This document shows positions 26,365 through 34,975 of a stretch of DNA of 64,000 bases, piece after piece (within the stretch, counting starts at the first letter, position 1; each line of letters opens with the position of its first letter). Where the stretch lies: assembly GCA_902537235.1 (NCBI GenBank), contig CACBAO010000002.1, positions 99,854-163,853 on the forward strand. The letters are read 5' to 3'. The notes below the pieces were generated by a model. That model ran no database searches. It saw only the letters and a list, made by a program, of their open reading frames with translations, and was not told where the DNA came from. Both the position numbers and the translations under genes were made by a program. Source of the stretch: an uncultured Alphaproteobacteria bacterium (lineage in GTDB: Bacteria > Pseudomonadota > Alphaproteobacteria > Rhodobacterales > Rhodobacteraceae).

Positions 26365-27344
26365 TATTTTCTTGGAAGCTGGTAAATGGGAATTTTGTTT
26401 AAATAAAATGATCCTTTATCTAAACTCAACTTAATTGGAATTGCTTCTGGTTCAATCTTCTTTGTTGGGTTCTTCATGATTAAAATAAACTTAATCAGTT
26501 CAATGACTAGTTGAATTTTTTCATTATTAGTCTTTATTTTCGAGATATCCTCATAGGTAAGTCCTAAAAGACAAACAAGATCATCTTCAGTAGTAAATTC
26601 GAATAAGTTTATCACAACCGCATCATTACAATTTAGCTTAAAAAAACCGATGTTTATATCCAGTTGTTCTAACACTATTGATTGAAACTTGATTGCGTTA
26701 TAGGGATCTTTTTGGTTACTTATTAAGTTAGCGAAAATTTTACCTTTAAAGACTAATTTGTTTTGTTTTACCGAACTCAATTCCTGAATTTTATTCAAAA
26801 AACTATGACCTAAATCGTCTGCTTGAAAATAAAAATCTAAACTCATTTCTTCTGCATCCTTTAGCGCAAAAATTACTTTCTTAGCTTTTAATCTATGGAA
26901 GTTTTTATCGTTGAATATTTGCCAATCCTCTTGTTCAGAGATAAACCTAAAACCACCAGAAAAAGGTCTTTCAGATATACTGACCTTCAGCTTATTTGAT
27001 GAGCTACTCAATTCTGGATAATCCACATTGGTGATTATGGGGTTCTCTACAAAAATAATAATATCGGAAAGATTGTAAATTAGTCTCACGATCTCTAATT
27101 TTGAGAATTCTAATGTAAGCGGTACTTTTTTTAATGAAGATTTAAAATTCGAAACTTTCATTCCAAATTGAAAAGGAAATCCCTCTGTTGAAATCTTGTC
27201 ATCTCTTAAGCTATAAGACAATTCATTACTTAAGTGCTTTTTAAACGCTTCTTTTTGAATATTTGCTGCCAATGCCCATAGAAAATATAATAACAGTAAG
27301 ACGGTAAATACAATTAAGGTAAAGGTATATATTTTTTTTTTCAT
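26361..27344 (-). CDS. DUF2125 domain protein, membrane anchored
   Basis: This protein of 327 residues has an N-terminal hydrophobic helix (about residues 5-27) that should act as a signal anchor or uncleaved signal peptide, followed by a periplasmic beta-rich region. The segment LRDDKISTEGFPFQFGMKVSNF (shown in part) is typical of the alphaproteobacterial DUF2125 family. Family placement next to hisC-tyrA is also usual. The function is unknown. It overlaps the convergent tyrA stop by 4 bases and is divergent from the MotA-like gene. Confidence 0.75.
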   Translation of the reverse strand: MKKKIYTFTLIVFTVLLLLYFLWALAANIQKEAFKKHLSNELSYSLRDDKISTEGFPFQFGMKVSNFKSSLKKVPLTLEFSKLEIVRLIYNLSDIIIFVENPIITNVDYPELSSSSNKLKVSISERPFSGGFRFISEQEDWQIFNDKNFHRLKAKKVIFALKDAEEMSLDFYFQADDLGHSFLNKIQELSSVKQNKLVFKGKIFANLISNQKDPYNAIKFQSIVLEQLDINIGFFKLNCNDAVVINLFEFTTEDDLVCLLGLTYEDISKIKTNNEKIQLVIELIKFILIMKNPTKKIEPEAIPIKLSLDKGSFYLNKIPIYQLPRKY

Positions 27345-27407
27345 AAAAATTTGGTATATATGGACTTTGGTTCGATTTGTATGATTTTATAAATTTTTGG
27401 ATAGATA

Positions 27408-28631
27408 TTGGCAAAGAAAAAATACTCGCTCAAATTAATAAAAGCTGAAACGCAGGGGTTTAGCCAGCCGATACAACAAGTAGTTTTGATGCTAGTTTCA
27501 TTATTGCTAGTAATGGTTGGAAGTTATTTAATGTTTCCCTCCGTCGCACCGATTTTCCTAGCTTCTCCGTATTTAAATGGGGTAATTATAACAGTATTCT
27601 TTTTTGGTATACTCTGTTGTTTTTGGCAAATATTTGTGATAATTGCGGCTGTCAATTGGGTTGAAAATTTTGCTCTAGATAGGCCAGGTCATGAGTTTTC
27701 AGACCCTCCCAGATTGTTAATACCTCTAGCGTCTTTATTAAAAGGAAAGAAATCGAAGACTATTTTAACTTCAAGTTCTTTGAACTCAATACTAGACTCT
27801 GTTGCAACCAGATTAAATGAGGCAAGAGATATAACACGTTATGTGATAAATCTACTTATTTTTTTGGGTCTTCTTGGAACCTTTTATGGTCTCGCGATTA
27901 CCGTTCCTGAAGTTGTCAATACAATAAAAAGTTTAGTGCCTAAAGAGGGGCAAACAGGAATAGAGGTTTTTGATAATTTGATGGCCGGTTTGGAAGGCCA
28001 ACTTGGTGGTATGGGTACAGCATTTGCTTCGTCTCTTCTTGGTTTGGCTGGTAGTTTAGTGGTTGGTTTATTGGAACTTTTTGCAAACCATGGTCAAAAC
28101 AGATTCTATATGCAGTTAGAAGAATGGCTTTCGTCTTTCACTAGTATAGGTGTTTTTGGCGACTCCGAGAGCGTGGATCACTCAACAGGCAATAGTACAA
28201 TAAGTCCATTTATTTCGGCGGTTGGAGCGCAAATATCGGAACTTGGACAGATGTTTGAAAAGTCGATTGAAAATAATACAACAACAAACCAACAAATAAG
28301 TGGCTTATCAAAGGCTATAGAAGAGCTTGCGGGTTCGAAGGTCATAAGTTCAAAAAAAGTAATCAATACTGATGGCTTCGATAAAACTTCCGTTGAAAAG
28401 TTAGTTTCTTTTCAACAAGATCTGAATACTTTAATAAAGGGTCAGTTTGGGGAAAGAAGTACTAGAGATTTGGAGAATTTAACGCGTCTCAGGAATATTG
28501 AAGTGCAATTGTCAAGATTAGTCGATGAAATGGCTAATGCGCGTCAGGATGCCCTTTCAGAACTAAGATCAGATTTAGCTCAACTCAGTAAGGCGATAAT
28601 TGATTTGGCAAGGAATAGCAACAAGGGTTAA
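27408..28631 (+). CDS. MotA/TolQ/ExbB-type proton channel protein
   Basis: This inner-membrane protein of 407 residues has four predicted transmembrane segments, at about 23-43, 55-81, 145-165 and 200-226. The third carries GLLGTFYGLAI and the fourth GGMGTAFASSLLGL, the conserved pore helices of the MotA/TolQ/ExbB family. A soluble tail of about 180 residues follows, with low-complexity and helical parts. It starts with TTG 27408; no nearby ATG preserves the N-terminus. The partner OmpA/MotB-type gene follows after 2 bases. No flagellar or Tol/Ton genes are near, so it is an orphan ion-driven motor of unknown job. Confidence 0.85.
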   Translation: MAKKKYSLKLIKAETQGFSQPIQQVVLMLVSLLLVMVGSYLMFPSVAPIFLASPYLNGVIITVFFFGILCCFWQIFVIIAAVNWVENFALDRPGHEFSDPPRLLIPLASLLKGKKSKTILTSSSLNSILDSVATRLNEARDITRYVINLLIFLGLLGTFYGLAITVPEVVNTIKSLVPKEGQTGIEVFDNLMAGLEGQLGGMGTAFASSLLGLAGSLVVGLLELFANHGQNRFYMQLEEWLSSFTSIGVFGDSESVDHSTGNSTISPFISAVGAQISELGQMFEKSIENNTTTNQQISGLSKAIEELAGSKVISSKKVINTDGFDKTSVEKLVSFQQDLNTLIKGQFGERSTRDLENLTRLRNIEVQLSRLVDEMANARQDALSELRSDLAQLSKAIIDLARNSNKG

Positions 28632-28633
28632 TT

Positions 28634-30316
28634 ATGCTTACCAGGAGGAGTGGAGAGCGATTTACCGCAAATATATGGCCTGGATTTGTGGATGCTATGA
28701 CGGCAATATTGCTTATCTTAATGTTTATTCTATCAATATTTATGATTGTGCAATCGGTTTTAAGGGATACAATTTCTTCTCAAAAAATCGAGCTAGATGA
28801 ACAGCAAACAGAGCTTTCGCAATTAGGAAATAACCTTGAAACATTGAAAAATGAACTGGGTATTTTAAAAAATGAGAAGTCAAATTTGCAGTCTTTATCA
28901 AGCGATCAGAGAGCAGAACTAATCGCTAAGGAAGCCGACTTACAAGAAAAAATAATTTTACTCACAAAATTACGAAATAATATGAAGGTAGCAGAAGCAA
29001 AAATAACAGACTTTAAGTCCCAAGTTGCATCTTTGATAGCTAAACGCCTAGAGCTTAGTGAAAATTTAAAACTTGAGAGGGAAAAAATATCTAAAGAGAT
29101 TTCAAATAGAGAAGCTGCGGAATTGGCTTTAGCTACTGCGAGAGACACCATTAGTCAGAAAGTTTCTAAAGAACAAATGATGGCAGCATCTAACGAAGCT
29201 TTAGAGCAATTAGTAAAAAAACTAAGATTGGAAAACAAGTCTCTAGAAAACTTTACTACGAAACAGGAAAAAGAGCTTACTACGGTGAAGGAAAAAATGG
29301 AATCAATTAGCAAGGATTTGACTGATACAGAGAAACTGAGGGTAATGGAACAATATGCAATACGTAATCTTCAAGAAGATCTCATGGAGAAGCAAGAAGA
29401 ATTATCTCTAATAACTCTGACCATTGAAGAGGAAAGAAAAGAAGCGCTAGAAACCCTAAAACTCTTAGCCGCTTCAAAGGAGGCCCAAAGGATATTGAAA
29501 GAACAAGCTGATAAATTTGAGAAAAAACTGGAAGGAAATGATAATATTTTAAAAGAGAAGGATTTAGCACTTAGGGAAGCTAGGCTGAGATTGAGCGTTC
29601 AGGAAGAAAAAGCCAAAGCTTCGATGAAAGAAGTAGCTGAGCTAACTTTGCAAACAAATTCTCTTAAAGAGAGACTAAAGGAATTAACAGCAATATTGGA
29701 TGCAACTATCGAAAAGGATTTCTCAAATAATGTGGAAATTAAATCACTGGGCGCTAAATTAAATGCTGCGCTTGCAAAAGTTGCATCTGAACAAAAAATA
29801 AGGGCCGAGCTTGAAGAAAAGGAACGCAAGAGACTGGAGAGTGAAACAAAGAAGCTCCGTGAATATAGATCTGTTTTTTTCGGCCGATTAAAAAATATTC
29901 TCGGAGATGTAAGGGGTATTGATGTTGTTGGAGATAGATTTGTTTTTTCTTCCGAAGTGCTATTTGATAAAGGCTCTGCCGATATCGGAGTGGCCGGTAA
30001 ACGTCAGTTAGATACCATATCAAATGTACTCAAAGATATTTCACAAAAGATTCCACAAGATATAAACTGGGTGCTCAGAGTAGATGGGCATACTGATAAT
30101 ACACCCATAAGTCAAAACAGCATTTTTAGGGATAATTGGGAATTAAGTCAGGCCAGGTCGTTGTCCGTTGTCCGGTATATGATAAATACACACAAAATCA
30201 ACCCCAAAAGGCTATCTGCAGCCGGTTTTGGAGAGCATCAGCCAATCTCTTTTTCTGAAACAAAAGATTCTCTTGCAAAAAATAGGCGAATAGAGTTCAA
30301 GTTAACAGAGAGATAA
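28634..30316 (+). CDS. OmpA/MotB-type protein with long coiled coil
   Basis: The 560-residue protein has one N-terminal transmembrane helix (about 20-43). PGFVDAMTAILLIL places Asp20 where MotB and ExbD carry their proton-accepting Asp. Residues about 50-415 are a nearly continuous charged helical region rich in Glu, Lys and Leu, expected to form a coiled coil. The last 130 residues form an OmpA-like peptidoglycan-binding domain (VLFDKGSADIGVAG, RVDGHTDNTPIS, NRRIEF). With the upstream channel subunit it should be a peptidoglycan-anchored stator that reaches across the periplasm. Function unknown. Its stop abuts the convergent clpA stop. Confidence 0.85.
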   Translation: MLTRRSGERFTANIWPGFVDAMTAILLILMFILSIFMIVQSVLRDTISSQKIELDEQQTELSQLGNNLETLKNELGILKNEKSNLQSLSSDQRAELIAKEADLQEKIILLTKLRNNMKVAEAKITDFKSQVASLIAKRLELSENLKLEREKISKEISNREAAELALATARDTISQKVSKEQMMAASNEALEQLVKKLRLENKSLENFTTKQEKELTTVKEKMESISKDLTDTEKLRVMEQYAIRNLQEDLMEKQEELSLITLTIEEERKEALETLKLLAASKEAQRILKEQADKFEKKLEGNDNILKEKDLALREARLRLSVQEEKAKASMKEVAELTLQTNSLKERLKELTAILDATIEKDFSNNVEIKSLGAKLNAALAKVASEQKIRAELEEKERKRLESETKKLREYRSVFFGRLKNILGDVRGIDVVGDRFVFSSEVLFDKGSADIGVAGKRQLDTISNVLKDISQKIPQDINWVLRVDGHTDNTPISQNSIFRDNWELSQARSLSVVRYMINTHKINPKRLSAAGFGEHQPISFSETKDSLAKNRRIEFKLTER

Positions 30317-32629
30317 TCACGAAAGAACGTTATCTTTAATCTTTTTTGATGGTTTTTCACTTAACGGTTTAAAGTTTAAATTGAGCTTATTTTTATTAAC
30401 GGATATTTTAACTATTCCACCCTTTTTTAGCTCTCCAAAGAGTAATGCTTCCGATAGTGGCTTTTTTATATGTTCTTGTATCTTCCTAGAAATTGGTCTT
30501 GCACCCATTTTGTCATCATAGCCTTCCTCAGCCAACCATTTCAATGTGTCATCAGAAAACTCAATAGTAACATTTCTATCGATCAGCTGACCTTCAAGTT
30601 GCAAAATAAACTTTTCCACAACTTGTAATATAATATCGAGTGATAGAGAATTAAATGTGATTATTGAATCTAATCTGTTCCTAAATTCGGGAGTAAACAT
30701 TTTTATAATCGCGGCATCTGCCTCTCCCTCTCTTTTAGTTCTATTGAAACCGATTGCCTCTTTCGCTTGCTCACTAGCCCCTGCATTTGACGTCATAACA
30801 AGAATGACATTTCTAAAATCAACTGATTTGCCATTATGGTCTGTTAGTTTTCCATGATCCATTACCTGTAGTAGAATATTGAAAACGTCCGGATGGGCTT
30901 TCTCTATTTCATCAAGCAGAAGAACACAATAAGGTTGCTGATCAACGCCATCAGTAAGTAATCCACCTTGATCAAAGCCAACGTAACCTGGGGGCGCCCC
31001 AATAAGGCGAGAAACAGAGTGCTTTTCCATATACTCAGACATGTCAAATCTCAGCATAGAGATACCTAAAATATCAGCTAACTGCTTACATACTTCTGTT
31101 TTGCCAACTCCCGTCGGTCCAGCAAACAGATAGCATCCAATTGGCTTCTCCGGCTCACGCAAACCTGCCCTAGACAGTTTTATTGATGAGGCAAGCATTT
31201 CTATTGCGGTGTCCTGTCCAAAAACAACTCTTTTTAATGATTTTTCTAAATCTTTTAATACTTCTGAATCATTTTTAGAGATACGTTTAGATGGAATTCG
31301 AGCAATTTTAGCTATGATTTCTTCAATTTCTTTCACTCCTATTACTTTTTTCTTTTTACTTGACGGTAATAGGCTTTGAGCTGCTCCTGCCTCGTCAATT
31401 ACGTCAATAGCCTTATCAGGAAGCTTCCTATCATGAATGTATTTGTCTGCGAGCTCGACGGAGGTTTTCAAGCACTCACTAGAGTATTTTATTTTATGGT
31501 GTTCTTCAAAATATTGTTTAAGCCCGTTTAATATTTTTATGCTGTCTTCTATTGAAGGTTCAACCACGTCAATCTTTTGAAAGCGTCTTGCCAAAGCTCT
31601 ATCTTTTTCAAAGTGGTTTCTGTACTCTTTATAGGTTGTCGATCCCATACATCTGAGAGTACCACTCTGGAGCGAGGGCTTTAATAGATTTGAAGCGTCC
31701 ATAGCACCACCAGAGGTAGCGCCAGCTCCGATCACAGTATGTATTTCGTCAATAAACAATACTGCTTTTGGGTCCTTTTCTAACTCTTTCATAACTAACT
31801 TTAACCGTTCTTCAAAATCACCTCTGTAACGTGTGCCGGCAAGAAGAGCTCCCATGTCTAAAGAGTAAATAGTCGATCCCTTTAACACATCTGGAGTTTG
31901 ATCTGAAATTACCTTTCGCGCTAGACCTTCTGCAATGGCGGTTTTACCAACTCCGGGATCGCCTACGAGAATTGGATTATTCTTTCTTCTTCTACAAAGA
32001 ATCTGAATACATCTTTCAACCTCTAAACTTCTTCCGATCAATGGGTCTATATCACCCTTTTTAGACTTTTCATTAAGGTTTACACAGTATTTTGAGAGAG
32101 CAGTTTCCTTTTCGGTACCAATGTTAGAGCCCTCATTTAATTCCTTATGATCATTGTCATTAATTTCTTTTTTCTCTTCATAGTTTGGATTTTTTGACAC
32201 TCCATGTGCAATAAAATTCACAGCGTCATACCTAGTCATTTCTTGCTCCTGAAGAAAAAATGCTGCATGGCTTTCTCTTTCAGCAAAAATTGCCACCAAT
32301 ACATTTGCTCCTGTAACTTCGTTTCTCCCGGAGCTTTGAACATGAATTGCGGCTCTTTGAATTACTCTCTGAAACCCTGTAGTTGGAACGGCTTCACTAC
32401 CCTCAATCTCTGTAACTAAACTGCCTAACTCATTATTCAGAAATTTCTCTATGTTATCCCTGAGCAAATCTATATTTACATTGCACGCTTTTAACACATT
32501 TGAAGCGTCTTTTTCATCGAGTAAAGCCAATAACAGATGTTCTAATGTTGCGAGCTCATGATTTCTTTCATTCGCTAGCTTAAGTGCGCTGTGTATGCTT
32601 TTTTCAAGAGAGCTGGAAAATGAGGGCAT
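30317..32629 (-). CDS. clpA: ATP-dependent Clp protease ATP-binding subunit ClpA
   Basis: ClpA is the AAA+ unfoldase that feeds ClpP. It has an N-terminal double Clp repeat (about 1-145), a first AAA domain with Walker A GDPGVGKT at 223-230 and a second with GPTGVGKTEV near 505. An IGF loop (EAIGFNRTK) for ClpP docking is present, and the absence of a long middle domain excludes ClpB. Length is 770. The adaptor gene clpS, which usually sits just upstream, is not here; gloB occupies that place. The ATG is preceded by AAGGAT. Confidence 0.96.
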   Translation of the reverse strand: MPSFSSSLEKSIHSALKLANERNHELATLEHLLLALLDEKDASNVLKACNVNIDLLRDNIEKFLNNELGSLVTEIEGSEAVPTTGFQRVIQRAAIHVQSSGRNEVTGANVLVAIFAERESHAAFFLQEQEMTRYDAVNFIAHGVSKNPNYEEKKEINDNDHKELNEGSNIGTEKETALSKYCVNLNEKSKKGDIDPLIGRSLEVERCIQILCRRRKNNPILVGDPGVGKTAIAEGLARKVISDQTPDVLKGSTIYSLDMGALLAGTRYRGDFEERLKLVMKELEKDPKAVLFIDEIHTVIGAGATSGGAMDASNLLKPSLQSGTLRCMGSTTYKEYRNHFEKDRALARRFQKIDVVEPSIEDSIKILNGLKQYFEEHHKIKYSSECLKTSVELADKYIHDRKLPDKAIDVIDEAGAAQSLLPSSKKKKVIGVKEIEEIIAKIARIPSKRISKNDSEVLKDLEKSLKRVVFGQDTAIEMLASSIKLSRAGLREPEKPIGCYLFAGPTGVGKTEVCKQLADILGISMLRFDMSEYMEKHSVSRLIGAPPGYVGFDQGGLLTDGVDQQPYCVLLLDEIEKAHPDVFNILLQVMDHGKLTDHNGKSVDFRNVILVMTSNAGASEQAKEAIGFNRTKREGEADAAIIKMFTPEFRNRLDSIITFNSLSLDIILQVVEKFILQLEGQLIDRNVTIEFSDDTLKWLAEEGYDDKMGARPISRKIQEHIKKPLSEALLFGELKKGGIVKISVNKNKLNLNFKPLSEKPSKKIKDNVLS

Positions 32630-32695
32630 TGGTATCCTTTTTTCTTTAGTCTTAACCTATATTTGTACTTATTAAAACTAAAATCCATAAAAATT

Positions 32696-33460
32696 TTAAA
32701 AGCTGTCCTTGAGTGCTCTTATTTTTGCAAATCTAGATATTGGATCAAGATTTGCCATATCTAAATGATCTACAATTGATGGATCGCTTTCTCTCAAAAA
32801 GGGATTAGTTGCCAATTCTTCTCTTAAAGATGAGGGGACCGTAGGAGTGCCTTTTTCAATCCTATACAAATCCTTTACTTTTCTAGCTTCTAAATTCTTA
32901 TTTTTTGGGTCTACAGTTAGCGCAAATTCTATGTTTGATCTTGTATACTCGTGCCCCGAATAGATCATAATATCTTCTGGCAGTTGCTTAAGCTTTTTTA
33001 AGCTTTTCCACATCTCTTCCGGAGTTCCTTCGAACAATCTCCCACAACCCATTACCATCAATGAGTCGCCACTAAATAGGGCTTTATCTTCAAAGAGAGC
33101 GTAAGCAGTGTGTCCTACAGTGTGTCCATCAACATCATAAATCTCAAAGGTTTTTGACCCAACACTTAATTTTTCTCCCTCTACTACTTCAATGTCTAAA
33201 TTTGGAAGTCTATGTTTATCTCTCTTCGCACCAATAATCTTTGGCGAATACTTTTGTCTCAAATAGTCTATTCCATCTATGTGATCACTATGATGATGGG
33301 TAATTAATATAAAATCTAAGCTCATGGCGTTTTTATCTAGATATTTGTCTATTGTTTCATGCTCAGGTGCGTCAACCAAAATGTTCTTGTTTGTTTGCTC
33401 ATCTCTTATAAGATAGGCGTAATTATCTGAGAGGCAGGGAATAATTTCAATTGCAGACAT
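32696..33460 (-). CDS. gloB: Hydroxyacylglutathione hydrolase (glyoxalase II)
   Basis: GloB hydrolyses S-lactoylglutathione to lactate and glutathione, the second step of methylglyoxal detoxification. The metallo-beta-lactamase motif THHHSDH is at about residues 54-60 and DGHTVGHTAY follows. FSGDSLMVMGCGRLFEGTPE and YSGHEYTRSN are glyoxalase II signatures. The start is moved to ATG 33460 (MSAIEIIPCLSDNYAYL), which has AAGGAT about 10 bases upstream. The tracked start 57 bases earlier adds a non-conserved leader. It is divergent from the methyltransferase gene, as in other alphaproteobacteria. Confidence 0.95.
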   Translation of the reverse strand: MSAIEIIPCLSDNYAYLIRDEQTNKNILVDAPEHETIDKYLDKNAMSLDFILITHHHSDHIDGIDYLRQKYSPKIIGAKRDKHRLPNLDIEVVEGEKLSVGSKTFEIYDVDGHTVGHTAYALFEDKALFSGDSLMVMGCGRLFEGTPEEMWKSLKKLKQLPEDIMIYSGHEYTRSNIEFALTVDPKNKNLEARKVKDLYRIEKGTPTVPSSLREELATNPFLRESDPSIVDHLDMANLDPISRFAKIRALKDSF

Positions 33461-33541
33461 AGTTAACGGATCCTTTTTAATCAACACAACATTAATAGTA
33501 GCAATAATTAGATACATTTAGCAATATTGGAATTACTAACA

Positions 33542-34273
33542 ATGAGACTGGACGTTATTGACCTGAAAGAGTTTTACAGTGGTACAGAACTGGGAAAGAC
33601 GACTAAGAACTTAATAAACAGAGTTTTAAATGATAAAGTCCACACTGAGGTCGGATCTTTAACAATTGGTTTTGGCTATGCATGCCCATTTCTTGAAAAC
33701 AAAATTAATGATAGTGACAATAAAAATTTTCTTTTGTTGATGCCAAGCGAGCAAGGCGTTATTTCATGGCCTAAAAAATCAAAGAGCATAACCGCTATGG
33801 TCGATGAGGTATCTTGGCCTGTGAATACATCTGCGGCAGATTTGATTTTAGTATCGCATGGTTTGGAAGTAAGTGATAATCAAGATCTATTGTTACAAGA
33901 GGTTTTCCGTGTACTGAAAGATAGTGGAAGACTAGTAATTTTAGTGCCAAATAGGACTGGATTTTGGGCGAGGTCTGATAGTACACCCTTTGGATATGGT
34001 AAGCCCTATTCAATATCGCAATTGGTTGCATTACTTCGAAAAAATCAATTTCAAATTGATAGTATCACTCCAAGTCTGTATGGGTTTCCTGCAAAAAAAG
34101 GTTATGGTCTTAAATCATTGCTGCTTTGGGAAAAAGTAGGAAAAAAATTGAATAGTTTTTTTTTGGGAGGTCTCCTTGTTGTAGAGGCAAGAAAGGATAT
34201 TTACGCCGTCAATAATGTGAAGTCCTCGAAGGCTAAGCGATATTTTATGCCGGTCGATGTCCCTGTTTCTTAA
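33542..34273 (+). CDS. Class I SAM-dependent methyltransferase
   Basis: This protein of about 243 residues has a methyltransferase-like fold: a segment with IGFGYACPFLE in the position of the SAM loop, then an acidic motif and LLQEVFRVLKDSGRLVILVPNRTGFWAR, a typical post-SAM block of the family that lies divergent to gloB in alphaproteobacteria. The usual GxGxG is degenerate (GFGYACP). ATG 33542 is preferred to the tracked TTG. The substrate is unknown. Its stop codon directly abuts the ATG of a possible 42-codon ORF. Confidence 0.75.
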   Translation: MRLDVIDLKEFYSGTELGKTTKNLINRVLNDKVHTEVGSLTIGFGYACPFLENKINDSDNKNFLLLMPSEQGVISWPKKSKSITAMVDEVSWPVNTSAADLILVSHGLEVSDNQDLLLQEVFRVLKDSGRLVILVPNRTGFWARSDSTPFGYGKPYSISQLVALLRKNQFQIDSITPSLYGFPAKKGYGLKSLLLWEKVGKKLNSFFLGGLLVVEARKDIYAVNNVKSSKAKRYFMPVDVPVS

Positions 34274-34402
34274 ATGTCTAGATCTTCAAATAAAAAAAAA
34301 AAACAAAAAAACCGCAAGCAACAACTTGTCATAATTGATATGCTCTGTTATTTAAGGAATGCAGTAGTTTTTTCTGGAACAAGCCTATCAAATTCAACAT
34401 AA
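34274..34402 (+). CDS. Possible small ORF (42 residues)
   Basis: ATG 34274 touches the methyltransferase TAA (TAAATG) and the frame runs to TAA 34400-34402, two bases before the first possible atpH start. The product would begin MSRSSNKKKKQKNRKQQ and then have a more hydrophobic centre (LVIIDMLCYLRNAVVF). It is too short for the ORF track. There is no Shine-Dalgarno, but the exact fit between two genes suggests coupling. It contains a run of 12 A, so the frame depends on correct homopolymer length. I do not recognise it. It may be only leader sequence for the atp operon. Confidence 0.3.
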   Translation: MSRSSNKKKKQKNRKQQLVIIDMLCYLRNAVVFSGTSLSNST

Positions 34403-34412
34403 GGTGATCTGT

Positions 34413-34970
34413 TTGCAAGAAATTAATGAGATAAATTCAAAGCCATCAGCAAGATACGCTCTTGCCTTATTCTCCCTGTGTGAGGAAGACAAAAGTAGCA
34501 GTGAAATCGAAAAACATGTTATCAACTTACGCAACATTTTAAAATCGAAGAATGCACTAAATGCCTTTTTTAGAAACCCAACCTTTTCCTCAAGAGATCA
34601 GGAAAATGTATTCGAGAGTATAAGTGAGAAAATTAAATTACCTGAACAGCTTAACAACACCATATGTTTAATGATAAGGAAAGGTAGGGGTTACGACCTA
34701 ATGAATTTTAGTGAGGATTTCCTAAAACTTTGTTCAGTCAACAAAAACGAGCTTACGGTTCATGTTAAAACTGCAAAAAAAATGAGTAGTGGGAAAGTTG
34801 AAGAAATAAGAAAATCAATAGAAAAAATCACAAAGCGCACAATAAGGCTTGAGGCGGAAAACGACCCCTCAATTATCGCAGGTCTAGAGCTTAAAGTCGG
34901 ATCATTTTTATTTAACTCAAGTATAAATTCTAAACTTGAAAGTATGAAAAATATATTAAAAAGAGGTTAA
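34413..34970 (+). CDS. atpH: ATP synthase F1 subunit delta
   Basis: The delta subunit (OSCP type) links F1 to the peripheral stalk of Fo. The N-terminal helical domain [11 protein letters not shown] and the C-terminal [20 protein letters not shown] with NSSINSKLE are characteristic. The start is either GTG 34404 or TTG 34413. TTG is preferred because AGGTGA, a good anti-16S match, ends 5 bases upstream. It opens the F1 operon atpHAGDC. The Fo genes are elsewhere, as is usual in alphaproteobacteria. Confidence 0.93.
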   Translation: MQEINEINSKPSARYALALFSLCEEDKSSSEIEKHVINLRNILKSKNALNAFFRNPTFSSRDQENVFESISEKIKLPEQLNNTICLMIRKGRGYDLMNFSEDFLKLCSVNKNELTVHVKTAKKMSSGKVEEIRKSIEKITKRTIRLEAENDPSIIAGLELKVGSFLFNSSINSKLESMKNILKRG

Positions 34971-34975
34971 TTAAC

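Noticed and set aside
27408-30316. Zorya-type anti-phage defence (ZorAB)
   Set aside because: No ZorC, ZorD or ZorE genes follow; the next gene is clpA, and the long coiled coil is on the OmpA-domain subunit.
30311-30335. AGATAA...TTATCT stem at the convergent ompA-like/clpA ends as terminator
   Set aside because: The stem is only six weak A/T-rich pairs with a large loop; not strong enough to call.
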